Shown here piece by piece: positions 12,655 through 27,360 of a stretch of 64,000 nucleotides of DNA. Position 1 is the stretch's first letter. Each line of letters starts with the position of its first letter. Source of the stretch: Portunus trituberculatus (taxonomy: Eukaryota > Arthropoda > Malacostraca > Decapoda > Portunidae); the NCBI RefSeq assembly GCF_017591435.1, contig NC_059296.1, positions 2,366,001 through 2,430,000 of the forward strand, written 5' to 3'. The notes below the pieces were generated by a model. It searched no databases, was not told the origin of the DNA, and saw only the letters and a program-made list of their open reading frames with translations. The position numbers and the translations under genes are program-made.

Positions 12655-13255
12655 CTTCTGTGCTCCTCCTCCTCCTCCTCCTCCTCTTCCTCTTCTTTTC
12701 TTCCTCTCCTCCTTTCCTCTTCTTTTCTTCCTCTCCTCCTTTCCTCTTCTTTTCTTCCTCTCCTCCTCCTCCTCCTGCCTGATTGACTGCTACCTCCCTT
12801 GAAAGTGCCAGGCAAGGCTGCTGCACCACCCCTCCGACATCCACACTGTGACTCCACCCACACGCACATTCACCACACTACATAACCGTCAAGCACCTAC
12901 ATAGTCCCCCACAAACAAGAGTAGACGTAGATTACAACTTCTCTTCTCTATCCTCTAAAATTCCATTTGGTTTTTCAATACGACATGGTGCCTTTCCTTT
13001 TCCGGCCGGCTTCGGCTGGTGGGTGGGGAGGAGCCTTCTGCTTTCCTGTCCTGTCTCTCACACTGTGTAGTTAGTATAGAATAGTTAATCAAGCAGCCTA
13101 GTAAGGACCCCAGGGTCTGTTGTTGTTGTTGTTGTTGTTGTTCCTCCTCCTCCTCCTCCTCCTCCTCCTCCTCCTCCTCCTCCTCCTCTTCTTTTCCTCC
13201 TCCTCCTCTTCTTTTCCTCCTCCTCCTCCTTTTCCTCCTCCTCCTCCTCCTCCTA
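12655..13255. repeat. CTC/CTT and TTG trinucleotide repeat blocks
   Basis: Two blocks of CTC/CTT repeats lie near 12658-12776 and 13140-13255. The second is preceded by a TTG run starting near 13117. Minus-strand frames give only poly-Glu/Arg/Lys low-complexity peptides. Confidence 0.9.
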
Positions 13256-15119
13256 TTGTACCATACTAGAGGAATCTTCTTATGTACTTCATGTTGGTTT
13301 CCTTCTGCAAGTAATGATTTTTACAAAATACTAATGATTTTTATGAAGTACTGTGGTTTCAATAATTAGCATGTAATTTGTGACAATTTAACTTCAACAT
13401 AACATTTCTGTAAGAATGAGAATCATCTGAGATCCCAAATTCTTGATTCAGTCTTCATCACCTTTAACCACAGTAGAGAATGCTTTCAGGTAGAAAAGAA
13501 ACATGAAACATTTCAACTTCTTCAATTGATAGGAAGCTAGGGTCTCTCAGAACTATGTAAAAGGACAGCTATGGGAATGGTAGCATGTTGAAAGTTTAAG
13601 TAGGTGAGGATGAGGAGTAGTAGTATTCCAATTCTTGGTAGGGTAGTGGACCACCTAGGTTGTAAGTCTACAAGAGAAAGTCATGTCTCACATACACAAA
13701 CCACTGAGAGAAGTGTGTATGCCAAATAGATTTGTAATTTGTGTTATTTCCTGAGGATTGACCAGGCATTCCAGAACATTATGATCAGGGGAACTATTGT
13801 AGGAAATAAGACCGCAGCATGGAGAGAGGGCCATACCTTTACCAGAATCTCCATGATTACAGCAGTGTTGGTATGGCTGGACCCCATCCCAGAGGAGAGT
13901 AAGAGACTAGAAAGGATCCTGCCTTGCACTTGCTACAGGTGTCTCTGACAAAGTGTGTGCTGCCAGATGCCCCAAAATACTGCAAGAAAAGAAGAAAAAT
14001 AAACAAATGCCTCATCAGGAAACTGATATGTATAGAGGAGAAAAGTAAGGAAATGGAAAAAATATTCAAGAAAGAAATTTAACAAATCCTCTTCTGTCTT
14101 GTACTCTTGGTTTTTATAGAGAAAAGGAAGTCCTGTGTGATGCAGTAATGTCAGTTTCTCATTAAGGTTAGGTTCACCTCTATCAACGAATTGAGTGTCA
14201 TGATTGAAGTGTAACAGTAAATGAGTGAAGTGGAAATATAATCAAATAGTTTTCAGAAAGCAATAATGGAGAGCGCAGAGAAGGTAACTATATGATAAGA
14301 CAAGTGTGAGGCAGAGTGAGAAAGGAAAGTGAAGAGTGGTGTGAAGAAGTTAAGGTAGTTGTATAGGAAAAGGTATAATTAGAAAAGATAGAATGCCATA
14401 TGAAGAGTAAAAGAAAAGCAAAATGAGCTGTGTGCTACTAAAAGATGACGAGGAAGTGTGTTCATGAGAAAAAGAAAATATTCTGGAAAGAGGTGGAGTT
14501 GGGAAAGGACCACCTGCCAACAAGGAATGGGTGAAAGTAGAGGATGATATGATGTTGGTTAAGCAGAATGAGATGGGTAGGATGTGGGGAGCATTCTTAA
14601 AAAAACTAAACAATATAGGAGAAAAGAAAGCCTGAGATTTAGGAGAGATACTCAAATTAAGGTTGAGATAGGTTAGTGTCTATGGCTGTGGATCGCTTAC
14701 CAGCAAAATGCCCAAAACATTGTATGGTGCCGCTCTGTCCAATTACCTTTAGTATAGTAATTATTATTACGTAGAATGTTGGCCATGATTGCTCTTAACA
14801 CCATTGTTTATTTCTCCTTTCTCCACATTACTATTGGCATTTCACATCAGATTGTTATACATTCTCAACAAACACACATGCACATATATGTAAACACCAT
14901 GCCACAGCCACCCAATTTGAATGGCCATGCTTACAATATGAAAAAAAAATAAATAAATAAAAATTAAAGTAACATTTTCTTTCCATTTCTTCAAGTCCTT
15001 ATTGTTCCTGTAATTTTGTAATCAGCATGTTATATTTCATTACTATATAACAGGTAACAATACAAAAAATTTCATTACGTACTATATAACAGGTAACAAT
15101 ACAAAAAATTATTCATAAG
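13256..15119. other. Non-coding stretch, no supported gene
   Basis: No exon with coding-like composition and consistent splice sites could be assigned. A frame near 14430-14640 faintly resembles LINE sequence but is too broken to call. An imperfect tandem duplication of about 42 bp (TATATAACAGGTAACAATAC) occurs at about 15030-15112. Confidence 0.4.
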
Positions 15120-15291
15120 TGTTTTAAATATGTTCACCCAGGAAAACATGCAAGAAATTCCAGATAGTGAACAGATTCTTATAGCAGAAGAGAGTGAGAA
15201 GCTGACAGATAATCACATACTAAGGAGATGGTAGAACAGGAGATACTACAGATCAACTAAAAAAATTCAAGTCACCAGGACCTGATGAAAT
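15120..15291 (+). mobile_element. LINE reverse transcriptase fragment, 5' part
   Basis: Broken frames read FTQENMQEIPDSEQIL and, further on, KKFKSPGPDEIQ. The second matches the start of the reverse transcriptase domain in CR1/Jockey-type LINEs (the SPGPDEI/G motif). The similarity stops abruptly at 15291, where a Tigger-like end begins. A same-strand LINE piece covering the later part of the domain starts near 24757, so these may be two halves of one broken copy. Confidence 0.6.
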
Positions 15292-15453
15292 ACAGTGGAT
15301 CCTCAGACTTGGAACACAATTCATTCCAGAAGGCTGTTCCATGTCTGAATTGTTCCAAGTCCAAAATTGTTTTCTCCATAGGAAACAATGTAAAAAATTT
15401 TAATCTGTTCCAAGACCCAAAATTTTATCAAGTAATAAGAGTGACTCCAAACA

Positions 15454-15457
<4 letters not shown>
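15292..15457. mobile_element. Tigger/mariner-like left-end fragment
   Basis: It begins CAGTGGATCCTCAGACTTGG and continues with an internal fold (CATTCCAGAAGGCTGTTCC, then ATTGTTCCAAGTCC), the style of Tigger-type termini common in animal genomes. It breaks into an AT microsatellite at 15458, and no right terminus was found. Confidence 0.45.
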
Positions 15458-17304
<1,847 letters not shown>

Positions 17305-17559
17305 ACCTAATTGTATTTACCTAATTGTAACATACGGGAAAAGAGCTATGCTCGTGTTGTCCCGTCTCCATATCTATTAATGTCCAGCTTTTTCTTAAAA
17401 TCATGAATATTCCTTGCGTTGACCACTTCCACGTCTAAACTATTCCATGCTTCCACCCTTCTATGAGGGAAGCTATATTTTTCACATCTCTCCTATAAGT
17501 GGCCATTTTAGTTTTTTCCCATGCCCTCTCGACATTCTTCCATTCCACATACACAGATC

Positions 17560-20160
17560 TTCCCTATCCATTTTTCCATGCCAATCATCACTCTGTATAT
17601 TGCTATCAGGTCTCCCTTTCTCTTCTGTTTTCCAGGGTTGGAAGTTGCATTCTTTTCAGTCTGTCTTCATAAGTCAAATCTCTTAAGTCAGGCACCATTT
17701 TCGTTGCAGCCCTCTGTACTTTCTCTAGTTTCCTTATGTGTTTCTTTAAGTTCGGAGCCCACTGTATTGTTGCATATTCAAGCCTCGGTCTTATCATTGC
17801 AGTAATTATTTTCTTCATCATTTCTTCATCTAGATATACGAACGCCACTCTTATGTTCCTCAATAAGTTCAATACTTCTCCAATTATTTTGTTTATATGT
17901 CTCTCTGGCGATAGGTCATTGGTAATTGTCACCCCAAGGTCTTTTTCTTCATGACTGGTTTTATGTCTTCATTTCCTATCTTGTACATACTCCTGATTCT
18001 TCTTTCACTCTTGCCAAACTCTATTTTCTTGCATTTTGTCGTGTTGAACTCCATTTGCCATGTACAGCTCCATTTCCATATTCTGTCCAAGTCTTCCTGG
18101 AGTAGTTCGCAATCTTTGTCACATCTCACTTTTCGTAACAATTTTGCATCGTCTGCAAATAGGCTCACATAACTGGACACCCCATCCACCATGTCATTTA
18201 TGTAGACTGCGAACATTACTGGTGCCAACACTGATCCCTGTGGAACTCCACTCTCCACCAATCCCCATTCTGATGGTCTGTCCTTAATTATTGTTCTCAT
18301 TTCTCTTCCTACCAAAAGTCTTCCATCCATTTTAGTAAACTGCCATGCACTCCTCCTACCATTTCAAGTTTCCAGATCAGTCTCTGGTGTGGTACCTTAT
18401 CAAAGGCCTTTTTTAAATCCAGATATATTCCATCAGCCCAACCATCTCTTTCCTGTATTACATCTATCACCCTCGAATAGTAACATATCAGGTTTGTCGT
18501 GCATGAACGCCCTTTCCTAAAACCAAATTGACACTCACAAAGTATGTCATTTTTCTCCAAGAAGTCTGTCCATCTAGTCTTCACCACCCTCTCACACATC
18601 TTAGCTACCACACTTGTAAGTGACACTGGTCTATAGTTCAATGGGTCTCTCTTGTTACCTGATTTATAGATTGGGACAATGTTAGCTCTTTTCCAGTCTT
18701 GGGGCACTACACCTTCCCTTAATGAGGCATCAATTACTTCACAAACTTTTTCTGCCAATTGCTCCCTGCATTCTCTTAAAATCCATCCTGATACCCCATC
18801 AGGTCCCACAGCTTTTCTCACTTCTAAACTCCCCATCATGTTCTTGATCTCCTCCACCGTTACTTGAAACTCCTTCATAATCCCTTTCTGTTCCATTACC
18901 AGTGGTTTGTCAAAAGCAGTCTCCTTTGTGAATACCTTCCGAAAGCATCCATTCATAGCCTCTGCCATTTCCTGGGATCTTCACTGCATACTCCATTTAC
19001 TTCTAAACTTTCAATACTTTCTCTATTTTTGATGTTGTTGTTCACATGTCTGTAAAAAAGCCTTGGTTGGTCTTTACATTTATCAATTATATCCTTTTCT
19101 TGTTTCTTTCTTTCTTCTCTTCTAATCAACACATATTCATTTCTTGCTCTTTTGTAACTTTCCCACTGCTTAATCCGTCTTTTCCTTCTCCACCTCTTCC
19201 ATGCATCCTCTTTTCTTGTTCTAGCCTTTTCACATCTATCGTTAAACCAGTCCTGCTTTCCAACTTCTCTATGTTGTCTTATTGGTACAAATTTTTCTCA
19301 CCTTCTTTGTATATTTTTATAAATTCCTTCCACTTTTCATTTGCTCCTTAGCACTCTTGAATTTCATCCAATTTGTCTCTTGAAAGAATTTCTTTAGGTT
19401 TCCAAAATCTGTCTTGGCATAATTCCATCTTCCCACTTTATATTCTTCATTTCTTCTAGATTTCTCTTCGTCTATCACCTTGAACTCCAAAACTGCATGA
19501 TCACTCTTTGCTAAAGGGCACTCCACCCTCATCTCCTCAATGACCATTGGCTCTGTACTAAAGACCAAGTCCAGTCTTGACGATGCTCCCTCTCCTCCAA
19601 ACCTAGTATCTTCTTTGACCCACTGAGTTAACACATTTTCCATTGCCAGTGTCAATAGTGTATTTCCCCATGTTGTCTCTGATCCTTCCATTGACCAGTC
19701 CTCCCAACACACCTCTTTACAATTAAAATCTCCCATCATTATAGTTCGTTCACAGCCACCCAACATTTCTTCCAGACATGTTCCTGTATCACTTATCATT
19801 TCTTCATATTCCTGTACTGACCATGCATTTGTCTTAGGTGGTACGTACACCACTATGTAGTGCCTCTTTTTTCCTTCATTAGTTTCTGCTCTGATCTTTA
19901 GCACTTCTGCCTTTCCCATACCTTTTTCACTTGATCCACCTTTATATCTTTTTAACCAGCAACATCACTCCTCCTCCCATCTTACCTACTCTATTTCTTT
20001 TCCAAACGTTATATTTCCTTCTCCAACCTTCATCAGGTCTTCTCCTCTCTCAGTTTTGTTTCAGTAAGACCCACAATATCTGGGTTCTTGTCCCTCAAGT
20101 AATCGTTGAGTTCTAAAATCCCGATATCACTCCATTTATGTTGGAATACATTACATTTCG
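17560..20160 (-). pseudogene. CR1-like ORF2: endonuclease and reverse transcriptase, broken
   Basis: Endonuclease text includes a start near 20160 (NVMYSNINGVISGF), YIVVYVPPKTNAW, TIMMGDFNC (metal-binding GDFN) and LAKSDHAVLEF (catalytic SDH). The reverse transcriptase follows: VGPDGVSGWILRE, NYRPVSLTSVVAKM, YLDLKKAFDKVPH (motif A Asp), SGVPQGSVLAPVMF and SLFADDAKLL (motif C). A C-terminal segment (RPRLEYATIQWAPNLKKH) follows. At least four frame changes separate these pieces (near 19920, 19320, 18330 and 17930). The enzyme copies element RNA at nicked chromosomal DNA; this copy cannot. Confidence 0.85.
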
Positions 20161-21105
20161 CTCATATGTAAGTTTCTTTAGTCCTTTCTTGCTGTACTTT
20201 TCTGGGTTATGAACCACTTCCTCAGTCTCATATCCAAGATTCTCCAGAAAAACTCTTTCTTCTCTCTTCTGTCCTCTCTTCATTTTTTTCAAAGCCTCCT
20301 TTCTCAACTCATTTAACATTTCTCTTTCCTTTTCACCGAGATCTCTTCTCAACCAAATCTTCCTTGTTGTTTCCTGCTGGGCTAGCCTCCATGACTTCTC
20401 CACCAATTCATCTACATCCTTTTGTGACTTAAGTTTGATTCTTATTGGCCTCATACCTTCTCTTGTGAACTTTCCAATTCTATGGAAGTCCTCTATTTCT
20501 TGTACTAGGTCTTTTCCTCCTCCTGCACCACATTAATGATATTATTTATCACCTTTTTATGTTTTCTCTCTCTCCATTTTACTCGGTGTCTTATCCTCCT
20601 CCACACCAAATATCACCACACATCTCTTTTTGTCTACAGTTTCCCTCACCAATGTCTCATTTGACTTAATAACCTTCACCACTTTCTCAGCTATCTTCTC
20701 TTCTATGATCTGTTGATCTATAATTTCAGCAAGGCCCAAAGTTTTCTCCCTGACTCTTTGATTTCCTTTTCCAGACTTGCAACTTTGTAATTTACCTCCT
20801 TTCTTTCCACTTCCTGACTTTTTTCCATTCAGCCTGCTTCTCCATCACTTTTCCTAGAGATTCTCCACATTTTTCGCAATTCACTTTAATTAGCTTAACT
20901 TCCTCTTTCAGTGCTGCATTTTCCTTCTTCATATCGGCACAGTCTTTCTTTACATTGTCATAACTCGTTTCCAGGCCCTCATACTTTTCAAACAGTTTTC
21001 AATTTTACCTTCTAACTCCAGAATTTTCTTCACATAAGCGCTCTTCTCCATTATTCCTTGAAACCCTGTGAAGTCTGATTCATCTTTCGAGTTCACGGCC
21101 GCCAT
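20161..21105 (-). pseudogene. CR1-like ORF1, broken
   Basis: Starts at MAAVNSKDESDFTGF (ATG at 21105). Coiled-coil-like, Lys/Glu-rich segments follow (VKKILELEGKIENCLK; EEKIAEKVVKVIKSNETLV), then CVVIFGVEEDKT and MRPIRIKLKSQKDVDELV, which resemble the RNA-binding ORF1 layout of CR1/Jockey elements (coiled coil plus RRM-like). Frameshifts are present. The role in intact relatives is nucleic-acid chaperoning in the LINE particle. Confidence 0.6.
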
Positions 21106-21300
21106 GTTGCGCAGACGTAAACAAACCAGCTGATGGCTCAAACGCAGGCTACAGTTTATATTTACCTTCACTGGACATTATTTTGCTAATCAACAGTTAA
21201 CATGACTATATGGAGACGGGACAAACATTACCAGCTCCTTTCCCACCTTGGTTACTCTTAGGCAATGGTAACTGTAGAATTATAGATGATTGCTCTGGAG

Positions 21301-21490
21301 CTCAGCGACCACCTCCGCCATCGACGATGTCCCGTGTGTGTGTGTGTGTGTGTGTGCGTCAATCTGAAATGCCCTTTTGTGGGGGAAACTATATATAGAT
21401 GTAAGGATGAAAATCAGCTTTTTTTTTTTTTTTTTTTTTTTTTACCTAGGGAAGAGGGACAGCCAAGGGCAAAAAAAAAAAAAAAAAAGT
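21301..21490. repeat. GT, poly-T and poly-A junction between two LINEs
   Basis: A GT run (about 21331-21356), a T run (about 21419-21443) and an A run (about 21472-21488) lie between the 5' end of the CR1-like LINE and the 3' end of the Jockey-like LINE. The T run is consistent with a minus-strand poly-A tail of the Jockey-like copy. Confidence 0.7.
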
Positions 21491-24400
21491 TAGAAAAAAG
21501 CCCACTTGAGCGCTGGCTTTCCAAAGAGTACAAAAAGTGCCAAAACCGTCAGCCAGAATTAGGGGAGCAAATGCCTCGATACCTCCCTCTTAAAAGAAGA
21601 CAAGTTGTAGGAATTTGGAAATACAGATGCAGGGAGGGAGTTCCAGAGTTTACCAGTGAAAGGGATGAATGATTGAGCGTACTGGTTAACTCTTGCATTA
21701 GAGAGTTGGACAGAATAGGGATGAGAGGAAGAAGAAAGCCTTGTGCAGCATGGCCGCAGGAGGAGGCATGCAGTTAACAAGATCAGTAGAACAGTTACCA
21801 TGAAAATAGCGATAAAATATAGAAAGGGATGCAACATTTCGGCGGTGAGAAAGAGACTGAAGACAGTTAGTCAGAGGAGGGAGTTGATGAGACGAAGAGC
21901 TTTCGATTCCACCCTATCAAGCAAAGCTGTGTGACTGGAACCCCCAAACATGCGAAGAGTACTCCATACAGGGACGGATAAGGCCTTTATACAGAGTAAG
22001 CAGTTGGAGGGGCGAGAAAAACTGGCGGAGACGCCGCAGAACACCTAACTTCATAGAAGCTGTTTTAGCAAGAGATGAGATGTGAAGTTTCCAGTTAAGA
22101 TTATGAGCAAAGGACAGACCGAGGATATTCATTGTGGAAGAGGAAGACAGTTGAGTGTCATTGAAGAAGAGGGGAAGGTTGTGTCGAGTTGATAGATGGA
22201 GGAATTGAGTTTTTGAGGCATTGAAAACTACTAGATTTTCTCTGCCCCAATCGGTAATTTTAGAAAGATCGGAAGTCTGGCGTTCCGTGGCGTCCCGCGT
22301 GATCTGTTAATTTCCTGAAGGGTTGGACGTCTCTGAAAGAACGTGGAAAGATGTAGGGTGGTATCATCAGCGTAGGAGTGGATAGGGCAAGAAGTTTGGT
22401 TAAGAAGGTCATTAATGAATAATAGAAAGAGAGTGGGTGACAGGACAGAACCCTGAGGAACACCACTATTAATAGGTTTAGGAGAAGAACAGTAGCCGTC
22501 TACCACAGCAGCAATAGAGCGGTCGGAAAGGAAACTTGAGATAAAGTTGCAGAGAGAAGGATAGAAGCCGTAAGAGGGCAGTTTTGAAATCAAAGCTTTA
22601 TGCCAGACTCTATCAAAAGCTTTTGATATGTCTAACGCAACAGCAAAAGTTTCACCGAAATCTCTAAAAGAGGATGACCAAGACTCAGTAAGGAAAGCCA
22701 GAAGATCACCAGTAGAGCGACCTTGACGGAAGCCATACTGGCGATCAGACAGAAGATTGTGAAGTGACAGATGTTTGAGAATCTTCCTATTCAGGATAGA
22801 TTCAAAACTTTAGACAAGCAAGAGATTAAAGCTATAGGACGGTAGTTTGAGGGGTTAGAACGGTCACCCTTTTAGGAACAGGCTGAATGTAGGCGAACTT
22901 CCAGCAGGAAGGAAAGGTAGAAGTCGATAGACAAAGTTGGAAGAGTTTGGCCAGGCAAGGTGCAAGCACAGAAGCACAGTTTTTGAGAACAATAGGAGGG
23001 ACCCCATCAGGTCCATAAGCCTTCCGAGGGTTTAGGCCAGCAAGGGCATGGAAAACATCATTACGAAGAATTTTGATTGTAGACATGAAATAGTCAGAGG
23101 GAGGAGGAGAGGGAGGGACAAGCCCAGAATCGTCCAAGGTGGAGTTGTGAGCAAAGGTTTGAGAAAAGAGTTCAGCTTTAGAGACAGAAGAGATGGCAGT
23201 GGTGCCATCAGGATGAAATAAAGGAGGGAAAGATGAAGAAGTGAAGTCATGAGGAGAGTTTGAGTTTGAAAGATTTTGACATTTCCTATTTATGAAAGAG
23301 TGTTTGGCAAGTTGAAGAACAGACTTGGCATGATTCCAGGCAGAGATATAAAGTGCATGAGATTCAGGAGATGGAAGGCTCAAGTACCTTTTGTGGGCAA
23401 CCTCTCTATCATGTATAGCACGAGAACAGGCTGAGTTAAACCAAGGTTTAGAAGGTTTAGGTTGAGAAAAAGAATGAGGAATGTACGCCTCCATGCCAGA
23501 TACTAACACCTCTGTTATGTGTTCAGCACAAAGAGATGGGTCTCTGACACGGAAGCAATAATCATTCCAGGGAAAATCAGCATAATACCTCCTCAGGTCC
23601 CCCCAACTGGCAGAGGCAAAACGCCAGAGGCACCTTCGCTTTGGGGATCCTGCGGAGGGATTGGAAAAATAGGACAAGATACAGAAATGAGATTGTGATC
23701 GGAGGAGCCCAACGGAGATGAAAGGGTGACAGCATAAGCAGAAGGGTTAGAGGTGAGGAAGAGATCAAGAATGTTGGGCGTGTCTCCAAGACGGTCAGGA
23801 ATACGAGTAGGGTGTTGCACCAGTTGCTCTAGGTCATGGAGGATAGCAAAGTTGAAGGCTAGTTCACCAGGGTGGTCAGTGAAGGGAGAGGAAAGCCAAA
23901 GCTGGTGGTGAACATTGAAATCTCCAAGAATGGAAATCTCAGCGAAAGGGTAGAGGGACAGAATGTGCTCCACTTTAGAAGTTAAGTAGTCGAAGAAATT
24001 ACTATAGTCAGAAGAGTTAGGGAGAGATAAACAGCACAGATGAATTTAGTTTGAGAGTGACTGTTAAGTCGTAGCCAGATGGTGGAAAATTCGGAAGACT
24101 CAAGAGCGTGGGCACGAGAGCAAGTTAAGTCATTGCGTACATAGACGCAACATCCAGCTTTGGAATGAAAATGAGAATAGAGAAAGTAGGAGGGAACAGA
24201 GAAGGGCTACTGTCAGTTGCCTCAGACAGCTGTGTTTCGGTGAGGAAAAGAAGATGAGGTTTAGTAGAGGAGAGGTGGTGTTCCACAGATTGAAAATTAG
24301 ATCTAAGACCGCGAATGTTGCAGAAGTTAATGTAGAAAAAGTTGAGGGAGGTGTCAAGGCATTTGTGGTCTTCAACAGGAGAGGTGTCCGACCTGGGGAC

Positions 24401-24660
24401 ATTTCTGGTCCCTCCCAGAGGGGGACTCCGAGGCGTTGTTTATTTTGGGTCCCATTTTTCTTTTAAATTTTGATTTGGAGTGAAGGGTGTATGTGTGGTA
24501 AGTGCATGTAGTTTTGTGCGAAGGAGCTGTGTTTAGAGGGTAGGCTGTGACTACCCCCTTGAGTTGTGAGACACAAAGGGAAACATTCAACGAGATCACA
24601 ACTAGCTTTAATGGAAGGTTCACAGTACCTCCTGAACTAGTGCTATTAGATCTCACTGGG
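21440..24660 (-). mobile_element. Jockey-like non-LTR retrotransposon, inactive
   Basis: This minus-strand element carries endonuclease and reverse transcriptase but no recognisable ORF1. Its 3' end meets a T run on the plus strand (poly-A tail), and the 5' end lies between about 24450 and 24660. It sits head-to-tail with the CR1-like LINE. A second, plus-strand fragment of the same family lies at about 53501-54240 in a POLRMT intron. Confidence 0.8.
21559..24402 (-). pseudogene. Jockey-like ORF2, broken
   Basis: Pieces in order on the minus strand: endonuclease (EISILGDFNVHHQLWLSS; LGSSDHNLISVSC), linker (SKPWFNSACSRAIHDREVAHKRY), reverse transcriptase start (NPRKAYGPDGVPPIVLKNC, TFPSCWKFAYIQPVPK), GVPQGSVLSPTLFLLFIND and SYADDTTLHLS (catalytic YADD), thumb (RPCMEYSSHVWG) and C-terminus (KLWNSLPASVFPNSYNLSSF). 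Several frameshifts and a deletion between the first RT motifs and the GVPQGS block disable it. Motif order is that of Jockey/CR1-type LINEs. Confidence 0.82.
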
Positions 24661-24756
24661 AGTAAGTTATTGTTTCGGTAGGTGTCTACTACCTCCTCCT
24701 ACTAGTCTATAAATAGACAATTTCTTATTTGGTAGTACATGCATCTCCCCTGCCGC

Positions 24757-25045
24757 CAAGAAGGAGTTAATGATTTGGATAGTGGAATTAATAGGGGTAT
24801 TACTAAATTTGCAGAAGACATGACGATAGGTACATAAATTAATCAGATTCGGATGCCATCGCCTTGCAGGCAGATTTTGATAGGATGAACGAATGGATAG
24901 ACAGATGCAAATACAGTTCAACATTAACAAATACAAAGTATTTAGCAAAGGTTGAGAGTATCCATACAATAGGTACACTATAAATGAGGGCCTGGTAGGT
25001 TCGGAATATGAAAAAGATTTAGAAGACATAGTTAGCTCTAATTTT

Positions 25046-25079
<34 letters not shown>

Positions 25080-25660
25080 CATAATGGCTAGAAATAAGGT
25101 AAATAGGGTAGGGTTTATTTTTAGGGGTGTTAAAAAGGAGAAGTCCCTAAGTAATATCAAAATTATATTTGGTGCTGGTCAGACCACATCTACAGAAAAA
25201 ATATAGGTCTATTGGAATCAATGCTGAGGAGAATGTCTAAAAAGATACAAAGGATGAGGGATATTTTGTACAAAGCGAGACTGAAGAAACTAAACATAGG
25301 TTAAAATAGAAGTATTTAAGTGATATAAAGATTATAACAAAGGGGACATGAGCAAAATTCTTAGGATCAGTAGCCAGGATAGAACCAGAAATAATGGGTT
25401 TACACTTCAAAAATTCAGAATTCAGGTTTAGGAAAGAAATAGGAAGGAACAGGTTCTCTACCAGAGTGGTTAATGAATGAAACAGACTCAATAATCATGT
25501 TGTTAGTGCTGAGTCAATAGGGGGCTTCAAAAGAAGATTACATAAATTTAATTATGGATGGGATGGTAGATGGAATTAAATAGCTTTGCTCATATAAGGA
25601 GTGCCATGTGTAAGCCTGATAGCCTCTTGCAGCTTCCCTCATTTTCTTATGTTCTTATAC
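24757..25660 (+). mobile_element. LINE fragment, 3' part of reverse transcriptase
   Basis: Plus-strand frames read VNDLDSGINRG, ITKFAEDMTIGT (degenerate FADD motif), NEWIDR and QFNINKYKVF, then EYEKDLEDIVSSN. The 3' stretch (CAGCTTCCCTCATTTTCTTA) is typical of a CR1-like tail. A long A run interrupts it near 25050-25077. It starts after the YRPISLT region, whereas the fragment at 15120-15291 ends before that point. Confidence 0.65.
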
Positions 25661-25662
25661 AG

Positions 25663-26518
25663 GTGCTGAAGAGTAATGTAAAACTTGCCAGTGTAAAATT
25701 GGAGTACAAGGAGGCAAGGTGAGTACAGTAATAACTTCTTTAGAACTTATAATTCACTCATGTTTTTGATAATTAGCATCAATGTCTTATGAATAAAGGT
25801 GTAAAGGCTTAAACCAATATATTATTTCTTTAGAGTTAACAAGAAGCCATCAGAGTTAAAGAGAGACAACCAACAGATGGACAACCTATGTTTTTGTTCA
25901 ATAATACAAGAGTGAAATAACTTGGGCTTGATAGAAATTTTGAGAAACTGATTTTCATAAGGAATTTGTCTTTTGGGTAGTATAAAGTCTGCACTGTAAT
26001 GATGATCTATGTCCAGAAAGACCAAGAGAACTCAAATACCAATCCATGAAGGACAAGAAGTCATCAATTTTCTTAAAGTGAGCTACAGACCAAATTGGCA
26101 AAATGGCACAATCTGGGGCAAGGAAACATTTACACTAGAAAACATAACTGCAAAGATTATACTTGTCGCAATTAGGGAAGAGTAGGAATTTTGCATTTCA
26201 TTAACTATAAACAGACAAACTGCCAAATTTGGCAAAGGAAAAAATCTTTTTTTTTTTTTTTTTCCACTGTTGATATAATGTACTTTGTACTTTACTCAGA
26301 GCTGGGTTGGTGTTCAGAAGGGAATAAACATTTTTAAGTCTTGGTAAAAGACTAGAGCAATGTCATCACTCATTAGTATATGTGACAACTCTCCTCAATA
26401 TACAAAACTCCTTTCTTTTCCTCCTCTCTTCCATCTCACGAATAGGAATTTGGAAGTCATCCCAAGAAGGTACAAAAGCAGAGATATTAGGGGATTGGAG
26501 CGCAGACTGAGTAAATAG
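25663..26518 (+). CDS. Candidate C-terminal exon pair, unrecognised protein
   Basis: Two stretches, 25663-25718 and 26446-26518, have good acceptors (TTATACAG; CTCACGAATAG) and a strong donor (AAG then GTGAGT). They join in phase to give ~42 basic residues (LKSNVKLASVKLEYKEAR, then NLEVIPRRYKSRDIRGLERR) ending at TAG 26516-26518. The composition looks coding and the phase closes, but I do not recognise the protein and found no upstream exons. These may be hidden beyond the LINE stack. The first acceptor overlaps the LINE tail, so exonisation or chance is possible. Confidence 0.33.
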
Positions 26519-26655
26519 CTCTTCCCGTGAGTTTGACAACTACAATAAATAAAGACTTGATTATTACAGCAAGCTTAGGTATAACAGCGCCACCTACTGT
26601 AGTAAAGCGAGCCCTACACTGGCTGCGAACAAATTCAATCCCCTAACCAACAGCC

Positions 26656-27248
26656 TTAAGGATGGCTCCAATCATCCTCTTTGACAACCTCAAATATGTG
26701 AACATATGAGTGGCTTTCACCACAACCAATACCATACACAGTGGCGTTGCCTGGCCTGGGACACAGGCCTCGAATGTATTTTTCTTTATCTCCGGATAAT
26801 TCAACTTCAGAAGAAATATAACAGAACTGTACATTAACGAGCCACTATATAATTTGTAGTGTCCCATTTTCATTGAATGCACTACAGGATGACGCCTCTA
26901 TCAATATAATCTAATTTTGATACATTTTGGGATCATCACAAAGCTAAAGAAAGCACAAATATCAAACTTTTTTTTTCCGGGAAGGATCCCCTAGACTTCC
27001 TTATAAGACGTGTCAATGTTTCCACTCCCAAGAAACACCCCTGCCATATACATCAACAATTATAACTCTCACCTACCACATAAAGTACTAGTAGCAGCTG
27101 AAGGTAGAGTTAAATCAGGAAAAGCTGGTGAAGATCGAGAAGATGGCGTTGCTGGCGCCCTGACGAGCAGGATTTCCTTGGGGCTGTCCCTCAATCCAGT
27201 TTCCTTGCTTTCGTAATCCTCCCGGAACTCTCTGGAGTGTCTGACGAT
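26656..27248 (-). CDS. Candidate 3' exon pair on minus strand, unrecognised protein
   Basis: Exons 27077-27248 and 26656-26804 join in phase 1 (donor GTAGGT; acceptor TTCTTCTGAAG). The predicted tail includes VRHSREFREDYESKETGLRD, SPKEILLVRAPATPSSRSS, then KEKYIRGLCPRPGNATVYG and SHSYVHIFEVVKEDDWSHP, stop TAA at 26656-26658. The charged and aromatic composition looks coding. I do not recognise the family. A possible upstream exon with FPLSVAAGFSFGLGEQ ends at a GTGAAA donor near 27360. The stop faces the end of the plus-strand candidate only ~140 bp away, a normal convergent arrangement. Confidence 0.35.
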
Positions 27249-27360
27249 CTGGCAGACTGGCAGACGTTGCACTATAAGTTGCGATTACGTTTGTCATCAT
27301 AATGCACTTTAATATAACCGTAAAGGCAAGTAAGGAGATCGACAAAATAGCTAACTTTCA

